The notes below the pieces were generated by a model. The model was not told the origin of the DNA and made no database searches. It saw only the letters and a list, made by a program, of their open reading frames with translations. DNA of 64,000 nucleotides from Simmondsia chinensis (Eukaryota; Streptophyta; Magnoliopsida; Caryophyllales; Simmondsiaceae), in NCBI GenBank assembly GCA_018398585.1, contig JAGTTD010000013.1, positions 30,521,131 through 30,585,130 on the forward strand, given 5' to 3'. Both the position numbers and the translations under genes were made by a program. Positions 42,801 to 53,584 of this stretch are shown here, piece by piece (within the stretch, counting starts at the first letter, position 1; every line of letters starts with the position of its first letter).

Positions 42801-44339
42801 TCTGATTCCTTGCTATATAAATGATATACTATTCAAGGACATAATAACCATCAGAGATTATACCTCGCCAAATGCAAGTATAAGCGTGACTGATATTAGT
42901 ATAGCAACCCAGGCAGGAAGAATGGAATCAAGGAAAATAGGAAGCGCCTTGCAAAATAAAAAATTTATCATAAGGTACACATCATAAAAGCAAAGGGAAA
43001 CTCCAAATTTTTCAGCATGGGAAACATACCTCCATTGCCATGGCATTATATATGAGTAGGGTGCACAGTAGCAAGTGTTGCTTCTTAACAAGGGGAAGAA
43101 TTTTCTCTGCATCAAGGAAACAGCATGTTCATTAGACATAGAACTCAAGCACGCATCCCAGTGCAAGAAGCTACCACCAAAGTGGGCTCTGGGGAGGTTC
43201 AAATAACAGTTCAGCATATGCACTGGAAAAATATATATATGTTGAAATTCTTCATTCATACCCCGAAGTGTGACATTTTTTGGGTAATTTGAGATTTTGT
43301 AATGTTTTTAGGGTACCTTCTATTATTTGATGTGTTTGATTATCTAAGTATACTAACTCTCACACTATTTGCCCCCAATCAATAGCAGCTAGTGTGTCAA
43401 TTAGAAAGGCAATCAGCTGCTCTAACAAGGTGACAGTTATATGGAAACGATAGAAATGATAGAAATGTCATCAACCACCCCAAGAGACATGTCATTGCAA
43501 TGGAAATGATGGGAGAAGATTCATGACAAAATATATTTTCTACGTAATCAGACATATATGTCCTTACTATCTGCTGAATGATTTTTTCTCCTCAGGTGCG
43601 CCCTTTTACTAGATTGAACAGAACACTTTAGCTATTACTTAAGGTGTGAGATGACGGGGCTGCAAGATAAGGCCAAAAACTTGACTTTGCTAAACAAGCA
43701 AGAAAAGCATTTTCTATGTTGTTAGTAAAGCCTAAGGTTTGCAAGACGAAAGCCCATGCAGGTTGTGGGCAAAAGTGGTATGCTTTCTAGTTAAAAACGG
43801 GCCCCTAAATTCTTTTTCTATTCCCTTTGATGGGTACACCGAAGCTCCTGGATCTCGTAGCACTCTTGTCCAGGAGGCTCACCGACAAGGAGGCTTGCTA
43901 TCTTTACCTGCCCCCCACGATGTATGTGAAAAAAATTGGCAAACTCATGTCAGTCATAGGTTGGTCCATAGAACGAGAGTCGGTTTCCTTAAGTCATTGT
44001 TCCTCAAGGATATCTACATAAGATATGTTAACTAACAATGGGTACCAAAAAACATTATAGAAACCCGGGATATCCAATAAAGATTACACTTAGGCTCAAC
44101 ATATTTGTAAGGGATCTTCTCAAAAGATAATTCAAAAAAACAAAGTTTATGTATTAACCTGCGTTTCTCCTTTCTTGGGGCTGGCCAGCCTTGGCAATTA
44201 CCTCAAGATCAACCAAGCTAAGAGACATGAGTCCTAGTGTAAGACCAGACATAAGACCAGCAAAACATACAAGGGCCACACATATAACTAGATAAACCCA
44301 AAACATGGGCTCACAGCATGGCACATCATTTGCCGCCAT
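30861..44339 (-). CDS. DUF21/CBS-domain membrane protein (CNNM/CBSDUF family)
   Basis: Thirteen minus-strand exons join in frame to about 547 aa: 44339-44159, 43106-43030, 42947-42864, 41951-41838, 40288-40202, 39771-39632, 38315-38228, 37355-37282, 35121-34946, 33674-33439, 32886-32840, 32196-31902 and 30905-30861. Donors are GT and acceptors AG. The start is ATG at 44339 ([18 protein letters not shown]). Residues ~12-160 form the DUF21 transporter-like membrane region ([37 protein letters not shown]). Residues ~195-420 are the CBS pair ([59 protein letters not shown]) with a long insert. The tail is Ser/Pro-rich and ends [13 protein letters not shown]. Relatives are membrane proteins linked to Mg2+ and ion homeostasis. 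The exon-10 acceptor (AAAG|AG) is the least certain junction: it keeps the frame, while the nearby TAG at 33715 would not. Confidence 0.88.
32515..32640 (+). mobile_element. LINE/SINE tail copy in CBS intron 11
   Basis: GGTAGGGGCCCCTTCGG, CTTCAGGGTAGCACC, GGGGTAAGGCTGCTTACAT and AGACACCGGGTC match the tail shared by the 5S-headed SINEs and RTE LINEs. No 5S or tRNA head is left. Confidence 0.65.
32636..32800. mobile_element. Tourist-like MITE fragment
   Basis: GTGTCGTTGGTTTC, TGAGTGAAAACTGAAAATAT and a right end of AAAGCTGCAAACAAAAAATA match the Tourist-like family at 26608-26838. The left end is fused to a SINE tail. Confidence 0.45.
33690..34662. repeat. Tandem duplication at the exon 9/10 intron
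   Basis: Unit A (about 33690-34297) and unit B (34298-34662) share a series of landmarks in the same order. Examples are TCAAACACCCATGTCAAG versus TCAAACATCCACGTCAAG, AGAATTTCTTTGCAT, CTGTTCAT, AGGACGTC and AGCGAGTAAT versus AGCAAGTAAT. Unit A is longer because it holds a SINE at 33745-33875. The junction begins just upstream of the inferred exon-10 acceptor. Confidence 0.65.
33745..33875 (+). mobile_element. LINE/SINE tail copy in CBS intron 9
   Basis: TAGGGGGCCATTTTG, AGCCTCCCTGCAAGGTAGC, GAGCCTTTCAAGCACTAGG and GTTGTCGTTGT are the shared tail in plus orientation. It sits inside only one unit of the surrounding tandem duplication, flanked by ATAAACACA-like repeats. Confidence 0.65.
34663..34975. 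repeat. Triplicated exon-9 donor junction
   Basis: The sequence around the exon-9 splice donor, TTGAACTTACTGTTGCCCTC then TAGCTGATCTGG (real site about 34937-34965), recurs as TTGAACTTACTGTTTCCCTT near 34672. It recurs again as TTGAACTTACAGTTCCCCTC near 34812, with shared CTGGTTTGATAATTATAC flanks. These are partial exon/donor copies in the intron downstream of the real exon. Confidence 0.7.
35987..36922 (-). mobile_element. RTE LINE, 5'-truncated (copy 3)
   Basis: A target duplication AAAAAAAGAGGCAACA lies at 35971-35986 and again at about 36923-36938. The minus strand gives the reverse-transcriptase C-terminus, a 3' UTR and the shared tail, ending in GTTGTCGTTG/GTTGTTG. In the tail the GGGGT box has expanded into T9 followed by 21 consecutive G at 36051-36071 (plus strand). 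Confidence 0.85.
36430..36920 (-). pseudogene. RTE reverse transcriptase C-terminal region
   Basis: On the minus strand, starting near 36919, the text reads [20 protein letters not shown], then GWHKWRLAS and [16 protein letters not shown], and in other frames [16 protein letters not shown]. The [10 protein letters not shown] block follows near 36600. This is the thumb and C-terminal region of an RTE-clade reverse transcriptase, with a frameshift near 36725 and later stops. The catalytic YADD region would lie upstream and is not in this truncated copy. Confidence 0.8.
37395..37460 (-). mobile_element. Short LINE/SINE tail remnant
   Basis: CAATAACAACAAACCCAATG and GGCTATTTCCGAGGGTCCC are the two ends of the shared tail, with the central part deleted. 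Confidence 0.5.
37785..38065. mobile_element. Small inverted-repeat MITE in CBS intron 7
   Basis: The left end CTTGTTGACCAAACTTAC and right end AGCTTGGCCAAACAACTC are complementary with a few mismatches. The interior is rich in AAAAGTACTTTTT and AAAGCACTT. It contains a T run at about 38023-38041. Confidence 0.5.
38362..38500 (+). mobile_element. LINE/SINE tail copy in CBS intron 6
   Basis: GGAAATAACCTTCC, GGGTAGCATCCTATAGACA, GAACCTCTTTAAGGCACTGG and a GTT-like end (TTATTGTTATTGTTG) match the shared tail in plus orientation. No head is seen. Confidence 0.6.
38655..39020. mobile_element. Inverted-repeat element (TTTGGTCCC type)
   Basis: TTACTCCTTTGGTCCCCAAT, TTCAAATTGGTCCCTCG and GTTCAAATTGTTCCCTC on the left are mirrored on the right by GAGGGATCAATTTGAAAAG and GGGAGTAACTTAAATAAAC. 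It is non-coding and resembles in style, but not closely in sequence, the GGGTTATTTAC foldback family. Confidence 0.5.
39885..40135. mobile_element. Diverged foldback MITE (copy 4)
   Basis: TATACTTTGTCAAATATCTC on the left and CACTTGACAAAGTATAGGAT on the right are inverted. The arms contain TGTACTTTAATAGTAGTGTC and its counterpart. It lies in CBS intron 5. Confidence 0.5.
40403..40766. mobile_element. Foldback MITE, GGGTTATTTAC family (copy 5)
   Basis: The left end is AAGGTTATTTACGTCATAAA and the right end is AAGACTTTTGGCATAAATAA, with arms containing TACTATATTGATTTAGTAC-type blocks. It lies in CBS intron 4. Confidence 0.55.
40916..41218. mobile_element. MITE with TTAGGGAGCATTCAA-like ends
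   Basis: The left end AATTAGGACGTTCATTCATT and the right end (complement ATTAGGGAGCATTCAATTTA) are imperfect inverted repeats. The interior is A/G-rich on the plus strand with AAAACAAGGGAATGG. It codes for nothing. Confidence 0.45.
41256..41702. mobile_element. hAT MITE, GCTCGAG family (copy 2), right terminus lost
   Basis: It begins TAGGGGTGTACTTGAGG. A perfect 8-bp duplication CCTCTGAC is present at 41248-41255 and 41703-41710. However, the right end stops at GGCTCATT, without the expected ACACCCCTA. The terminal inverted repeat has therefore been deleted exactly up to the duplication. It lies in CBS intron 4. Confidence 0.8.
42110..42780. mobile_element. Diverged GCTCGAG MITE containing a solo LTR
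   Basis: GAGCTCATTTGGCTTGAATT on the left and GAGCCACCTTGCTCATCAAC on the right bracket GCTCGAG-type sequence. The middle is occupied by the solo LTR at 42264-42590. Terminal repeats are too decayed to define exactly. Confidence 0.4.
42264..42590 (+). mobile_element. Solo LTR (Copia type)
   Basis: A 327-bp unit starts TGTTGGGTTTTTTATT and ends CATAACA, flanked by ACTCG and ACTTG (4 of 5 bases match). It contains AACTCCGTGAACATAGGCAC and ACGTAAGTCTTGTGTG, a block typical of the R/U5 region of plant Copia LTRs. No internal region is present, so it is the product of LTR-LTR recombination. It lies in CBS intron 3. Confidence 0.65.
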
Positions 44340-45540
44340 TCTCTATATGACTCAAAACTGAACTTTCCAAAGTCAGGCTGGCCTAAAAATATGTAGTTTT
44401 GCTTAATCTAAGAACAGGTAAATCAACAGAGAACACCCCATGATCAGAAGAATCGTGATTTATAAATGCAGCGGAAAGCGCAGGAAAGAACTGAAAATGA
44501 AAGGCCAAAAGCAAAGTTCAATAATTTGAAGGAAAATTCACGAAACACAGAAATATAGGACAAATGAAGAGGGATAATGAACCAATATATAGTATTCTCA
44601 AAGCCAACATAATAAAACATTAATAGCAATACATATCTAGAGGTTCAGTCAGATATCAATAAAAATACAGTCATTACCAACTAATAAAGGCCCCATACTT
44701 AATTTATAATGCTGACATGCAAATTAAAAGATTAAAGTAAACAGATGGTCTAAAATGGTTGGAGAGAAAAAAAAAAAAAACATAAATATGACACTGCAAA
44801 TAAGATTGGCCTTTGTAACTTATTTGGGAGATGAGTGACACATTTCTAATAGGAAAATGCCTAAAGTGCACAATTTAGGGTACCCATTTGAGTATCGATG
44901 CATGTGGCAAAAAATTACCAGACCATAGGAGAACAATAGTAAACTATTGTCTTCCATGATCCAATAATATTTCATACGGTAGGATGACTTAACACACTTT
45001 GAATAATCCAATTGTGTCCATTTCTAATGTATAACATGTAGGTCATTATTTCTCCAATTATAAACAATAATATCTTGTACAAGTAAAACAACAATATAAC
45101 TAATTTTCTCAAGGGGCCCTCAACATATTAAGGGCCCGAAGCAATGGAAGTAGCTGCTTGAGGTCTTGACGAGCTCTGACTAGGTAGTTTGTGCATACCC
45201 ATAGCATCGATCATACTAGTAAACCAAACGCCAAAAAATAGCAACGGGGCAAAGGGGAAGAGTAACTTATATAAAAAATTTTGGACAATTTTGCCATTAT
45301 TTTAACTGTAACCCTCTTTACCCTTACCCTTTTAACCAATTACCAAACAAGGGTAACTCACTTACCACTCTTTACCCTTACCCCTCCTTATTAAATATAT
45401 CCAAATAAGGGTAAGATAATACCTTACCCTCTCCCTCTTTACCCCTCTTTACCCCCCTCCCCCTTTACCTAGTTGCCAAACAAGACATTACTTACCGAAA
45501 AAGGTTTGGTAGAGACTTGGTGATAGATTACTAAAAATAC

Positions 45541-45832
45541 AGCTAACTAAGGACATGCCATAGGAAGCCAAATCCAATGTCTCTTGGATCAATCCAAGAT
45601 GGGAGATATGACTGATATCTTTATCAGCTATTATGGAAATTTTAGTTGCAGTTTACCCTGCAGAGAACTGAAAAGTTTTAGTTACAAGCTAACTGAGGAC
45701 ATGCCGTAGGAATCCAAATCCAATGTCTCTTGGATCAATCCAAGATGGGAGATATGACTGATATCTTTATCAGCTATTATGGAAATTTTAGTTGCAGTTT
45801 ACCCTGCAGAGAAATGAAAAGTTTTAGTTACA
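45541..45832. repeat. 146-bp tandem duplication
   Basis: Two copies with period 146 bp (45541-45686 and 45687-45832) begin AGCTAACT(A/G)AGGACATGCC and end AAAAGTTTTAGTTACA. They differ at only a handful of positions, so the event is recent. No coding potential is evident. Confidence 0.9.
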
Positions 45833-46194
45833 AAGTAGCTCACAGACAGACAAGCAAGATCCGTCCAAGAACAAATGTGGTAGGTTTACAGACACATATA
45901 TATAATACCAGTGGTGGTCCATTGAGAAAATTATATGCCGAAAGCATGGTGCATACTACATAAGCATGAAAGCTAAAGCCATCTGGGATTAGGTAGATTT
46001 ACTACGTGTACTTATGAACTTGTTGTAGATGATTGCTCTTATAATACCCTCCAATCAGCAATGATGATGCAACCCCACAATGAAAATAGTAAATTTTAGT
46101 TCTATCTGAACCACTATACTATAGATTTTTGCTGTCAATTTCAGTTAATTTATCTATTTCCTGCATCAACCTCACGAAACGTGGCTTATGATTG

Positions 46195-46610
46195 GCCACT
46201 TATGGGTCTAACTGGCCAGTGTTAAGCCCGAACTCGTAAGGCTTAAAGGTCTGGTTCACCATGATTTGGCTTTGATCGGCCTCAACTTGAAGCTCCCCAA
46301 GCACGGAGACTTTGAGCTCGTCATGAGCTCGAGCTAAGCTCGGTTGAGAAACCTAACGTGGTGAGCTTCGAGCTAGGCTTGAGTAGTTTAGGGTTACTCA
46401 AGCTCGATTTATGCCCATCTAGGATCCATTAGGCTCAAACTCAGCTCACTTAACCTTGAATTCGGCTCATTTAAGCTGACGAGCCTCCAAGGACGAAAGT
46501 TAACAGATTCAGGCTGGCTTAGCTTAGTTCACGCTAGAAATGAGAGTCTTTCGAGATTTATAATGTGCTATCTTGCAGGGATTAGTAAGCCATTTTGGGT
46601 CATTTACAAC
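46195..46610. mobile_element. Decayed hAT MITE, GCTCGAG family
   Basis: It is dense in GAGCTCGAGC-type motifs, for example CATGAGCTCGAGCTAAGCTC near 46322. The right end, GGGTCATTTACAACC, is close to the family terminus. The left end is unclear and no target duplication was found. Confidence 0.4.
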
Positions 46611-48302
46611 CAACGCTAAAATGGTATAGGGGCCTCCATGAAAGGTATATTCTCCAAACAGTAGCAATCCCAAGTCCCAGTAAATATAGACAATTTCCAA
46701 TGCCAGAAAATATAGTTGCTCACTGGATAAGCCAAGGCAAACTTCAGTGTAATGCAGAAGGCAACCAGCCCAAATAAATACATCATAAAATTAGAAATCA
46801 GTAAACAATAAAAAATAAAAAAAAATTATATATATATATATATATAATGATTCATAGTAACCTACGTATGGGTTCTCAAAATTTAGACTTTTGTCCACCT
46901 GCACGCGAGCCACTTTTTCACCCAATCCTACAATCTAGTCAAGGTCCCTGACCCAAGCAATTAAATAAAGACCGTTATGCATATAATAGATTTTGAACTA
47001 ACTAATATGAAACTGAATATTATATAATGGTATTTGTGTAATAACCTAGATAAATACATAAATATTACATTTTAAATATTAAATCATAATTCATACATGT
47101 GCCTAACAAATAAAAATTATTAATGGCATATAAAAAACAATGATTGCACAAAATTTCAAGCAACTTTTTGCAAACATAAATTTCAAAAGCAACTTATCGT
47201 CCTTGAAGAACACAACACGAGAGTTGCGGACGACACCTTGATTCCATTTTTGGCCTAAAACTGAGATGATGCGCCATAGGTGCAGTTTCATTTTCAAGCC
47301 GTATAAAACACAATGTAGTAGTAAAGACCGTTTGCATTGATTTGGATGTTAGCATCGCATGACCAACATCATCACAATTGACTAAAGTTGCACTCATCAC
47401 ATACCCACTAGAGGAATCCAGAATGCAACTAGACACCAATGATTCCTTATGGTAATCTAGATGTTCTGGTCAACTCACACCCACCTCCATGAATTGCTCA
47501 TATCTAAATGGAAATAAAACTAAACAGAGTTGAAATTGAAACACAACCGAGAAATAAATTGCAAAGCAATGAATCAATTCTCAGCCAAGTGGAGAAAGAT
47601 TTGGACAAGCATGTATGTGACAGTGATAACACCCAGCAGCAAAGTAGTGACATAGAATACATACACTGAAGGAATAAGCTCAGAGTTGGCCAGAGTTTTT
47701 CCTATCCAAACAGTATAATACAAGAACAAAAAACATTAGACACTGAATGGTTTTGGGAAGTGCATCATGAGTATAGCACCCGGATCCATAAGGTAAATTT
47801 CCAACCTTCAATTTTGAGTCTTTGTTTGATATTCTTCATGTCCGAGTTATAAGTACAAAACAATTTATGAGCATTCACCCAACAACATAGAGCTTTTGAA
47901 ATAGTTAATTCTTTAATATGGCAATCAGAACCTCTTTAACCAATAGATCTTCATTTTAAATCCCAAAAGCCCCTAATTTCAATATTTGATAAAATTTAGC
48001 ATAACTTATGAGAGGACATTGTGCAACAAGTGTGCTTCAAGTCCAACAGGCATTCGAGTGAAGAGGTATGTTAAATTATGGGTATAAAACCATTATTCGT
48101 AATCCATCATCCAATAACTGAAGGATCGTTAACCATCATAACCACCACCTTGCCCTCCTTTCCTTCCATCTAATGTAAACCAAGAATATACAAACCCATA
48201 AATTTGGAAAATAATTTGTCAAAATATTGTGAGAGTTTCATGACATATTTTTGAGATTCATCCAACGTCACCAATATCAAAGGCTGGATATTGACTCGGG
48301 AT

Positions 48303-48442
48303 ATTAACAACAACAACTAAAAACCTAGTGCCTGAAAAGGCTCCCGCCAAGGCGGGATCTGGGAAAGGTGAAATATACGCAACCTTACCCCTACAAGATG
48401 GTACATTGAAGTGAGGTAGTTTCCAAGGGCCCCCAACCCTCA
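48303..48442 (-). mobile_element. LINE/SINE tail copy
   Basis: AACAACAACAACTAAAAACC, AGTGCCTG, GGCTCCCGCCAAGGCGGGAT, ACGCAACCTTACCCCT and GGGCCCCCAACCC form a near-complete shared tail in minus orientation. No head is recognisable beyond the GGGCCCCCAACC block. Confidence 0.65.
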
Positions 48443-49082
48443 GGATGTCCAATTGCAAGAAATCTAGAACCGGATTCTAGAGAATGGCAGACAATATTTT
48501 TTGGATAGATAAGTGGGGGAGAGGGGATTCGGACCTAAGACCTTTTTCCTTAAAGGCTTGACCAAGGCCTCTTTGAGAGCATGGCAGTTGACTACACAAG
48601 GCTTCCAATTAAAGCTTTTTGTCACAAGACTTTGCACCTTTTGCAAATGACGGTGTTAACCATTAGCCGTACCACCTAATTAAGATCATTCCACTATCAG
48701 TTCAACATTTGACAATGGACCGCTAAAGCAACAGTGCATTGTTTCTTTTTGCAAAAGTACATTGTTTCTTTTCCCTTCCATTTAACCCTGCTTTGTATAA
48801 ACGCACAAGTACATGCGTTCACAAGCTAGAAAAACAATTCTGGTCTCGTGATGTTTCAATTTGTTTACCTTGTAAAACCCAAGAAGTTGGTTTGTGAGGT
48901 CTGTAAGTTCAAGTGAGGTTTCATCCCAAAACCAAATAGCATAAGGTGTAGTAATCTATTAAGCTTGTTATGCTAATCCCTTCTTTGTTATGGCTCCAAT
49001 GTGCAACTTTATCCTCTATACTCCCTCTCACATGTGACTTTTAAGTGCACACCTTATCTATTTCAATCCATTTGACATATAC

Positions 49083-49205
49083 ATCATTTCAAAAACCACC
49101 TCGCCATAGGATAGCAACCTATAGAGGTGAGGTTGCGTACATATTATCACCCTGCTTTGGTGGGAGCCTTTTGAAGGCACTGGGTTGTTATTGTTGGTGT
49201 TGACA
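49083..49205 (+). mobile_element. LINE/SINE tail copy
   Basis: GAGGTGAGGTTGCGTACATA, TTTGGTGGGAGCC, GGCACTGGG and TTGTTATTGTTGGTGTTG match the shared tail in plus orientation. It is 5'-truncated. Confidence 0.6.
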
Positions 49206-50176
49206 TATAACACCAAATTATATCCATCCTTATTGGAGAGGCTCATGGCACATCTAATTAAAATACACTATTCGTCTCAAGCATGTCCTTGCTCTAAGGC
49301 TCTTGTTGACTAGTTCTACCCTTCAACCTTTTCTAATATCATGTGAAATTATATCAGGCTCAATCCTAGCATAAGGAGTTAGGATGGGAGGTCTACATAT
49401 AAACCAAATTGTACAAGTGAGCTTCTATTCCAAAGTCATTGGGCATTCAATAAAGTAACCAATAGACTTATCTCTTAGTCTCCTTTTTATCACAGCCCTC
49501 CTATAATATAAGACTTTATCTCCCACGCATAATGATCAACATAGCTCCACTCCTCGGACCCTCGTTCAAAATTTCAAAAGAAAGCATGATTGTTCTTCAC
49601 ACCTTTGATCAATTCCAAACACAAAGATTTCAAAACAAATGTACAGTTAGCTTAAGTTCAAAAGCCATTAAAAAGGCAAAGGATTATTTTAGTCAATAGC
49701 AGGGCAATAAAACATTGGTAACAGTGCAACATTTTTCCCTAAAAGGGGAAACCAACACTTGAGAATGGGGACTGATGAGCTTTGAACCTAGACCTCTTGC
49801 TTGGGAGTTGGGAGACAAACTAGCACACCAACACCTATAGCTCATAACAGGGCAATATATGGACAACCATACTTTAGTGGACCCTACATTGTTATGAGAT
49901 AAATACAAAATTTACAGACATTAAAAGTAACCTTTAAAAAACATTTATAAACACCCATTTGTAAGTTGTCTCCCCATAATTAGTTGAATATTACACACTT
50001 GCAAATATATTACACCTCATTATATTACGATAAATTAATCACCTAATACGCATTGAAGATCAAAACCAAATGCGCACTGTCATACACCAATAGAAAACTA
50101 TTAAGTCAATCATCTACCAGTCAATTGATGCTTGATTCCTTGATGTTGGTATGAAATTAAAAGACAGAATCAGGCA
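49206..50176. other. Intergenic, nothing firmly recognised
   Basis: There is no coding motif. Some phrases (CTAATATCATGTGAAATT, GGAGGTCTACATATAAACCA) resemble LTR-derived plant repeats but cannot be bounded. Confidence 0.4.
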
Positions 50177-50300
50177 GCTAACAACAACAAAAAAACCCAG
50201 TATCACAAATGCTCCAGCCAGACTAGGGGGATGTTAGCAATCTTACCCCTTCAGAATGCTACCTTAAATGAAGGTTAAGTCCGAGAGCCCTTAACCCTAC
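50177..50300 (-). mobile_element. LINE/SINE tail copy with target duplication
   Basis: AACAACAACAAAAAAACCCA, CAATCTTACCCCTTCAG and GAGAGCCCTTAACCC are a minus-oriented shared tail. The flanks AATCAGGCAG (left) and AACCAGGCAG (right) look like a target-site duplication. Confidence 0.6.
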
Positions 50301-50460
50301 TAACAAAACCAGGCAGTTGAACTGAATTACAACCTTTCCATGCCTCTTGGCCATCTGAAGTCAATTGTCGCCAAAGCAGAGTGATGCGGTTAAAATAAAG
50401 AAGAGTAGCTAGATTGCTGTCTTCGAAACTTAAGTAGAATTCAAGACAGGAGAACATAAT

Positions 50461-51215
50461 AGTAGAGAGAGAGAGAGAGAGAATTTAACTTATCATTCAT
50501 TTCCATGTCTTCCGTTACAATCCTAGTGCGCTATTTATAGAGATTGGGAAAGGGGTTAGCTAGTATCCTAGTTACTTAATAAAAAGGAAAATTACCGACA
50601 TGATCATTAAAATAAAGCAACCTACTAAGCTACTATTTAATCATATGCCTAACAGGTGATTAATCTATTTTTCCTGTAACATAGAGACAGCAAAACCCTG
50701 ATTCGCAGAGCACGAAATCAATTCATATTGTCACGTGCAACACAAGCTGAAATTGAAAGACAGAAATGAGCTAAAAAACAGTAAATCGACTGAAAATAAA
50801 GAGACAAGGAAGAAAAGAGGAAATCATATTGATTTTTCTTGATTGATTTCTAATACAATATCTACATCTATATATAGAATTTGGTCCCCTCCTCAGGGCG
50901 CGCCCACTCTATTTCTATCAAGGAACCAATTTTCCTAAAAACTTAAGCCGATGGAAAAGGGCCATTATAGGTTTTATACTCTAAATGGCCCCCTCACACA
51001 AATGCTCATTAGGCTTGAAGTGTGGATATTATAAAGGCTCACTCCATACCTTGTGCTTAAATTATATAATATTAAAAGTGGAGGCTGTTGTGATTCAAAG
51101 TGATGTCATTTTTGCCAACAAGACTCTAATATCATGTTGCCAAAGAACCAACTTTCCCAAAGGCTTAAGCTAATGCATGAAGATCATTAATTGATTTTAT
51201 ACTCTAACAATTTCT
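50461..51215. repeat. LTR-like fragments
   Basis: A (GA)n run begins the segment at about 50465. CAATATCTACATCTATATAT then TTTGGTCCCCTCCTCAGG (50850-50900) resembles 52565-52620. The phrase GGTTTTATACTCTAAATGG, and lower down TTTTATACTCTAACA, are minus-strand TGTTAGAGTATAAAA-type LTR starts. No paired LTRs or internal domain exist, so these are fragments. Confidence 0.4.
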
Positions 51216-51809
51216 TATTAGACTACCCTTTTACTCTAAGCTCATATACCTATTGGGTATGTGACACCTAAATGCAGAACTATTAACGTAATCATCAACT
51301 ATCAATTGAGACACCTTGATATTGATATCGAAAAAGGAACAGAATCAGACAGTTGAACCGAAATTGACACACTTACATTACATGCATCTTGACAACCAAA
51401 AACGACGTCATATCGAAGTCGATTTTTGCCAACGCGGGAGCAGCAAAACCCTAGTTCGAAAACAAATTACGAAACTTGAATGGATGAATGAATTCTCTAA
51501 TTGTCGCACAAAATTAAATCGATCTCCATTCATTTTTCGAAGAGATGCAGATCGTTGAGCGATGGTATTGAACACAGGCAGCTAGCGGTTACTACATTGG
51601 CGCCATTACGAAATGGCGGCTCATGATTTCAAATGTTTAGCTAGACTATAAGTACTTGTTTGACACTCATACAATATAAAATATAAAATATAATATTTAA
51701 GTGTGAGATAATTTAGGTATTAATAAATAGGTTAAGTTTTTCTAATATCGGCTACACCCTTCCCTTAACTCAGTAAATAGAAGCTTTGTTGTCGAGGAAG
51801 GATATAGAT

Positions 51810-52264
51810 TAGGTGTGTATTTGAGGAGAGTCGAGCCCGAGCCCGCCAGGCTCGAGGCTCAACTCGTTAGCACTAAGCTCGCCTCAGGCTAGGCTTGAAA
51901 CTCGCTGAGTTTTAAAAGTTCAGATTCGAGTTCGGCTTGTCAAAAGCTCGAGCTGGCCTCAGCTCGATCTAAGCTCGTCAAGCTTCGAATAAGCATGCAA
52001 TATTTCGACTCGTTTAAGCTCGAGCTCAGCTCATTTAGGCCTCAATATGGCTTCATTGGCCAATAATTAAGCAAATATATCATATTAAAAAAAAGGCTCA
52101 CTTGGGCTCGCGAGCCTACATGCTCGAGCTTAGCTCAATAGGCTAAACGAGGTGGCTTGACTCGACTCGACTCAAGCTCAAAGCGACTCAAGTTTTTCGA
52201 GTTTCATGATAAGCCGCAAGCCTCGCGAGGGCTCGCGAGTCGGCTCAGCTCATTTACACCCCTA
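51810..52264. mobile_element. hAT MITE, GCTCGAG family (copy 3)
   Basis: Termini TAGGTGTGTATTTGAG and CTCATTTACACCCCTA are flanked by ATATAGAT (51802-51809) and GTATGGAT (52265-52272), matching at six of eight bases. The interior is full of GCTCGAG motifs. Confidence 0.75.
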
Positions 52265-53584
52265 GTATGGATGATCACTGTGGAGTCTCTGTGGTCTCTA
52301 TCTCTATCTTCCGCTCCCTACCCTCTTACTATTTAGATCTTATACTTTACTTGTTAATATTTATACTTTTGTACATATGAATATACTACTTTTGTTTGTG
52401 TGTTTGATGTGTTGATTTGTGCGTGGATCAATTTGGTTCATATCAGACAAATAAAATTGTGATACAAATCTGAATAAAGATATACTAAAAATTAATAAAA
52501 ATAATAAAATATTGGAATTAAAAGGATAAGGAAGAAGAGATAAGCAATGACATTGATTTTCATTTTTTGATTTCAATACAATCCCTACAACTATATAATA
52601 AAGTTAGTCCCCTCGTCAAGCCAAATCCACTCTATTTGTTATTCGACTACTTTATTATTCTCGACTCATATTTTTACTTGGGAATGTATTTGGCTCCTTA
52701 GAATTTGAATTACACTGGATCTTAGTTAAAAATCTTACGTTTCAATTTTTTCGGATAGGAGTAGAAATTGTAATTCTATACAGGGGCTAGCCGTAATTCC
52801 AAGTAAGTCAAACACTTGAGGGTCTCAGATTTTAGGGGCCTCAAATTTTAGGAGCTCCAATTTTAGATATATTTAAGTTTTTATTTTTCTGTAATAACTT
52901 TGTTTTACCTAAGAAATAAGTTAAGTTACTAGGTGTTATACCATATTTACAATTGTATGTATTTTAATTTTTTTTTTTCTTCTTAATTTCAATTTTTTAC
53001 ATTGTTATTCTTAAAATTCATTATATTGTTTGTATTGTCATAGTCTAATCTTATATTGTGTAGCATGGCTAACTCATGTGCAAAAACTATTTTCTTTACG
53101 CGTATTTGCAACTTATGTATCTGTTGTTATCATCGCTTATGAAGATATGAAAAGTTCTTAAATATCACCTACAAGAACTTACAGTTAATCCCTTGTCACA
53201 AATACATTAGGGGCATCATCTAGATAGTTTATAAGCCACACGATATGAAGCTCAAGAATAAGATACTGTCTTACTTTGCCTACAATAGGGAAGATTCCAA
53301 GACAAAGCGTGAAGCCAATTGAAAACTTTGAATTCATTTAGGATTAATTATTTTCTATACACCGAATGCATTCTTCACTTCAGTCATTTTGAACAACTTA
53401 AAACTAAATGAAAAAAATATATATATATTTTTTAAATAAAATTCAAAAGCGGAGGCTCATTTACTTATATTTTCTAATATGAATCTTTTGTCTCCAACTA
53501 TTGAGGATCCAATTCCTGTACCAATCATGTCAATGAATTTTTGAACATACACACATCATGTTGACATATTTTATCATGATTTAT
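52265..53584. other. Intergenic, AT-rich
   Basis: No gene was recognised. At about 52520-52660 a stretch similar to 50790-50930 suggests a second fragment of the same LTR-like repeat. Confidence 0.4.

Larger units (their letters stand above)
44340..48302. other. Upstream region of the CBS gene; intergenic repeats
   Basis: No second gene was recognised. The segment contains a 146-bp tandem duplication, a decayed GCTCGAG MITE near 46.2-46.6 kb, and an (AT)n run near 46827-46844. The promoter and any 5' UTR introns of the CBS gene must lie here or further right, but no transcription start can be placed. An 81-codon minus-strand frame at 47194-47439 has no recognisable domain. Confidence 0.4.

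Noticed and set aside
47194..47439. 81-codon minus-strand ORF as a gene
   Set aside because: There is no recognisable domain, no flanking exons, and it lies in repeat-rich intergenic DNA.
51460..51640. A distal 5' UTR exon or promoter of the CBS gene
   Set aside because: The segment is less AT-rich and could be regulatory, but no splice donor/acceptor pairing with exon 1 or promoter element could be shown.
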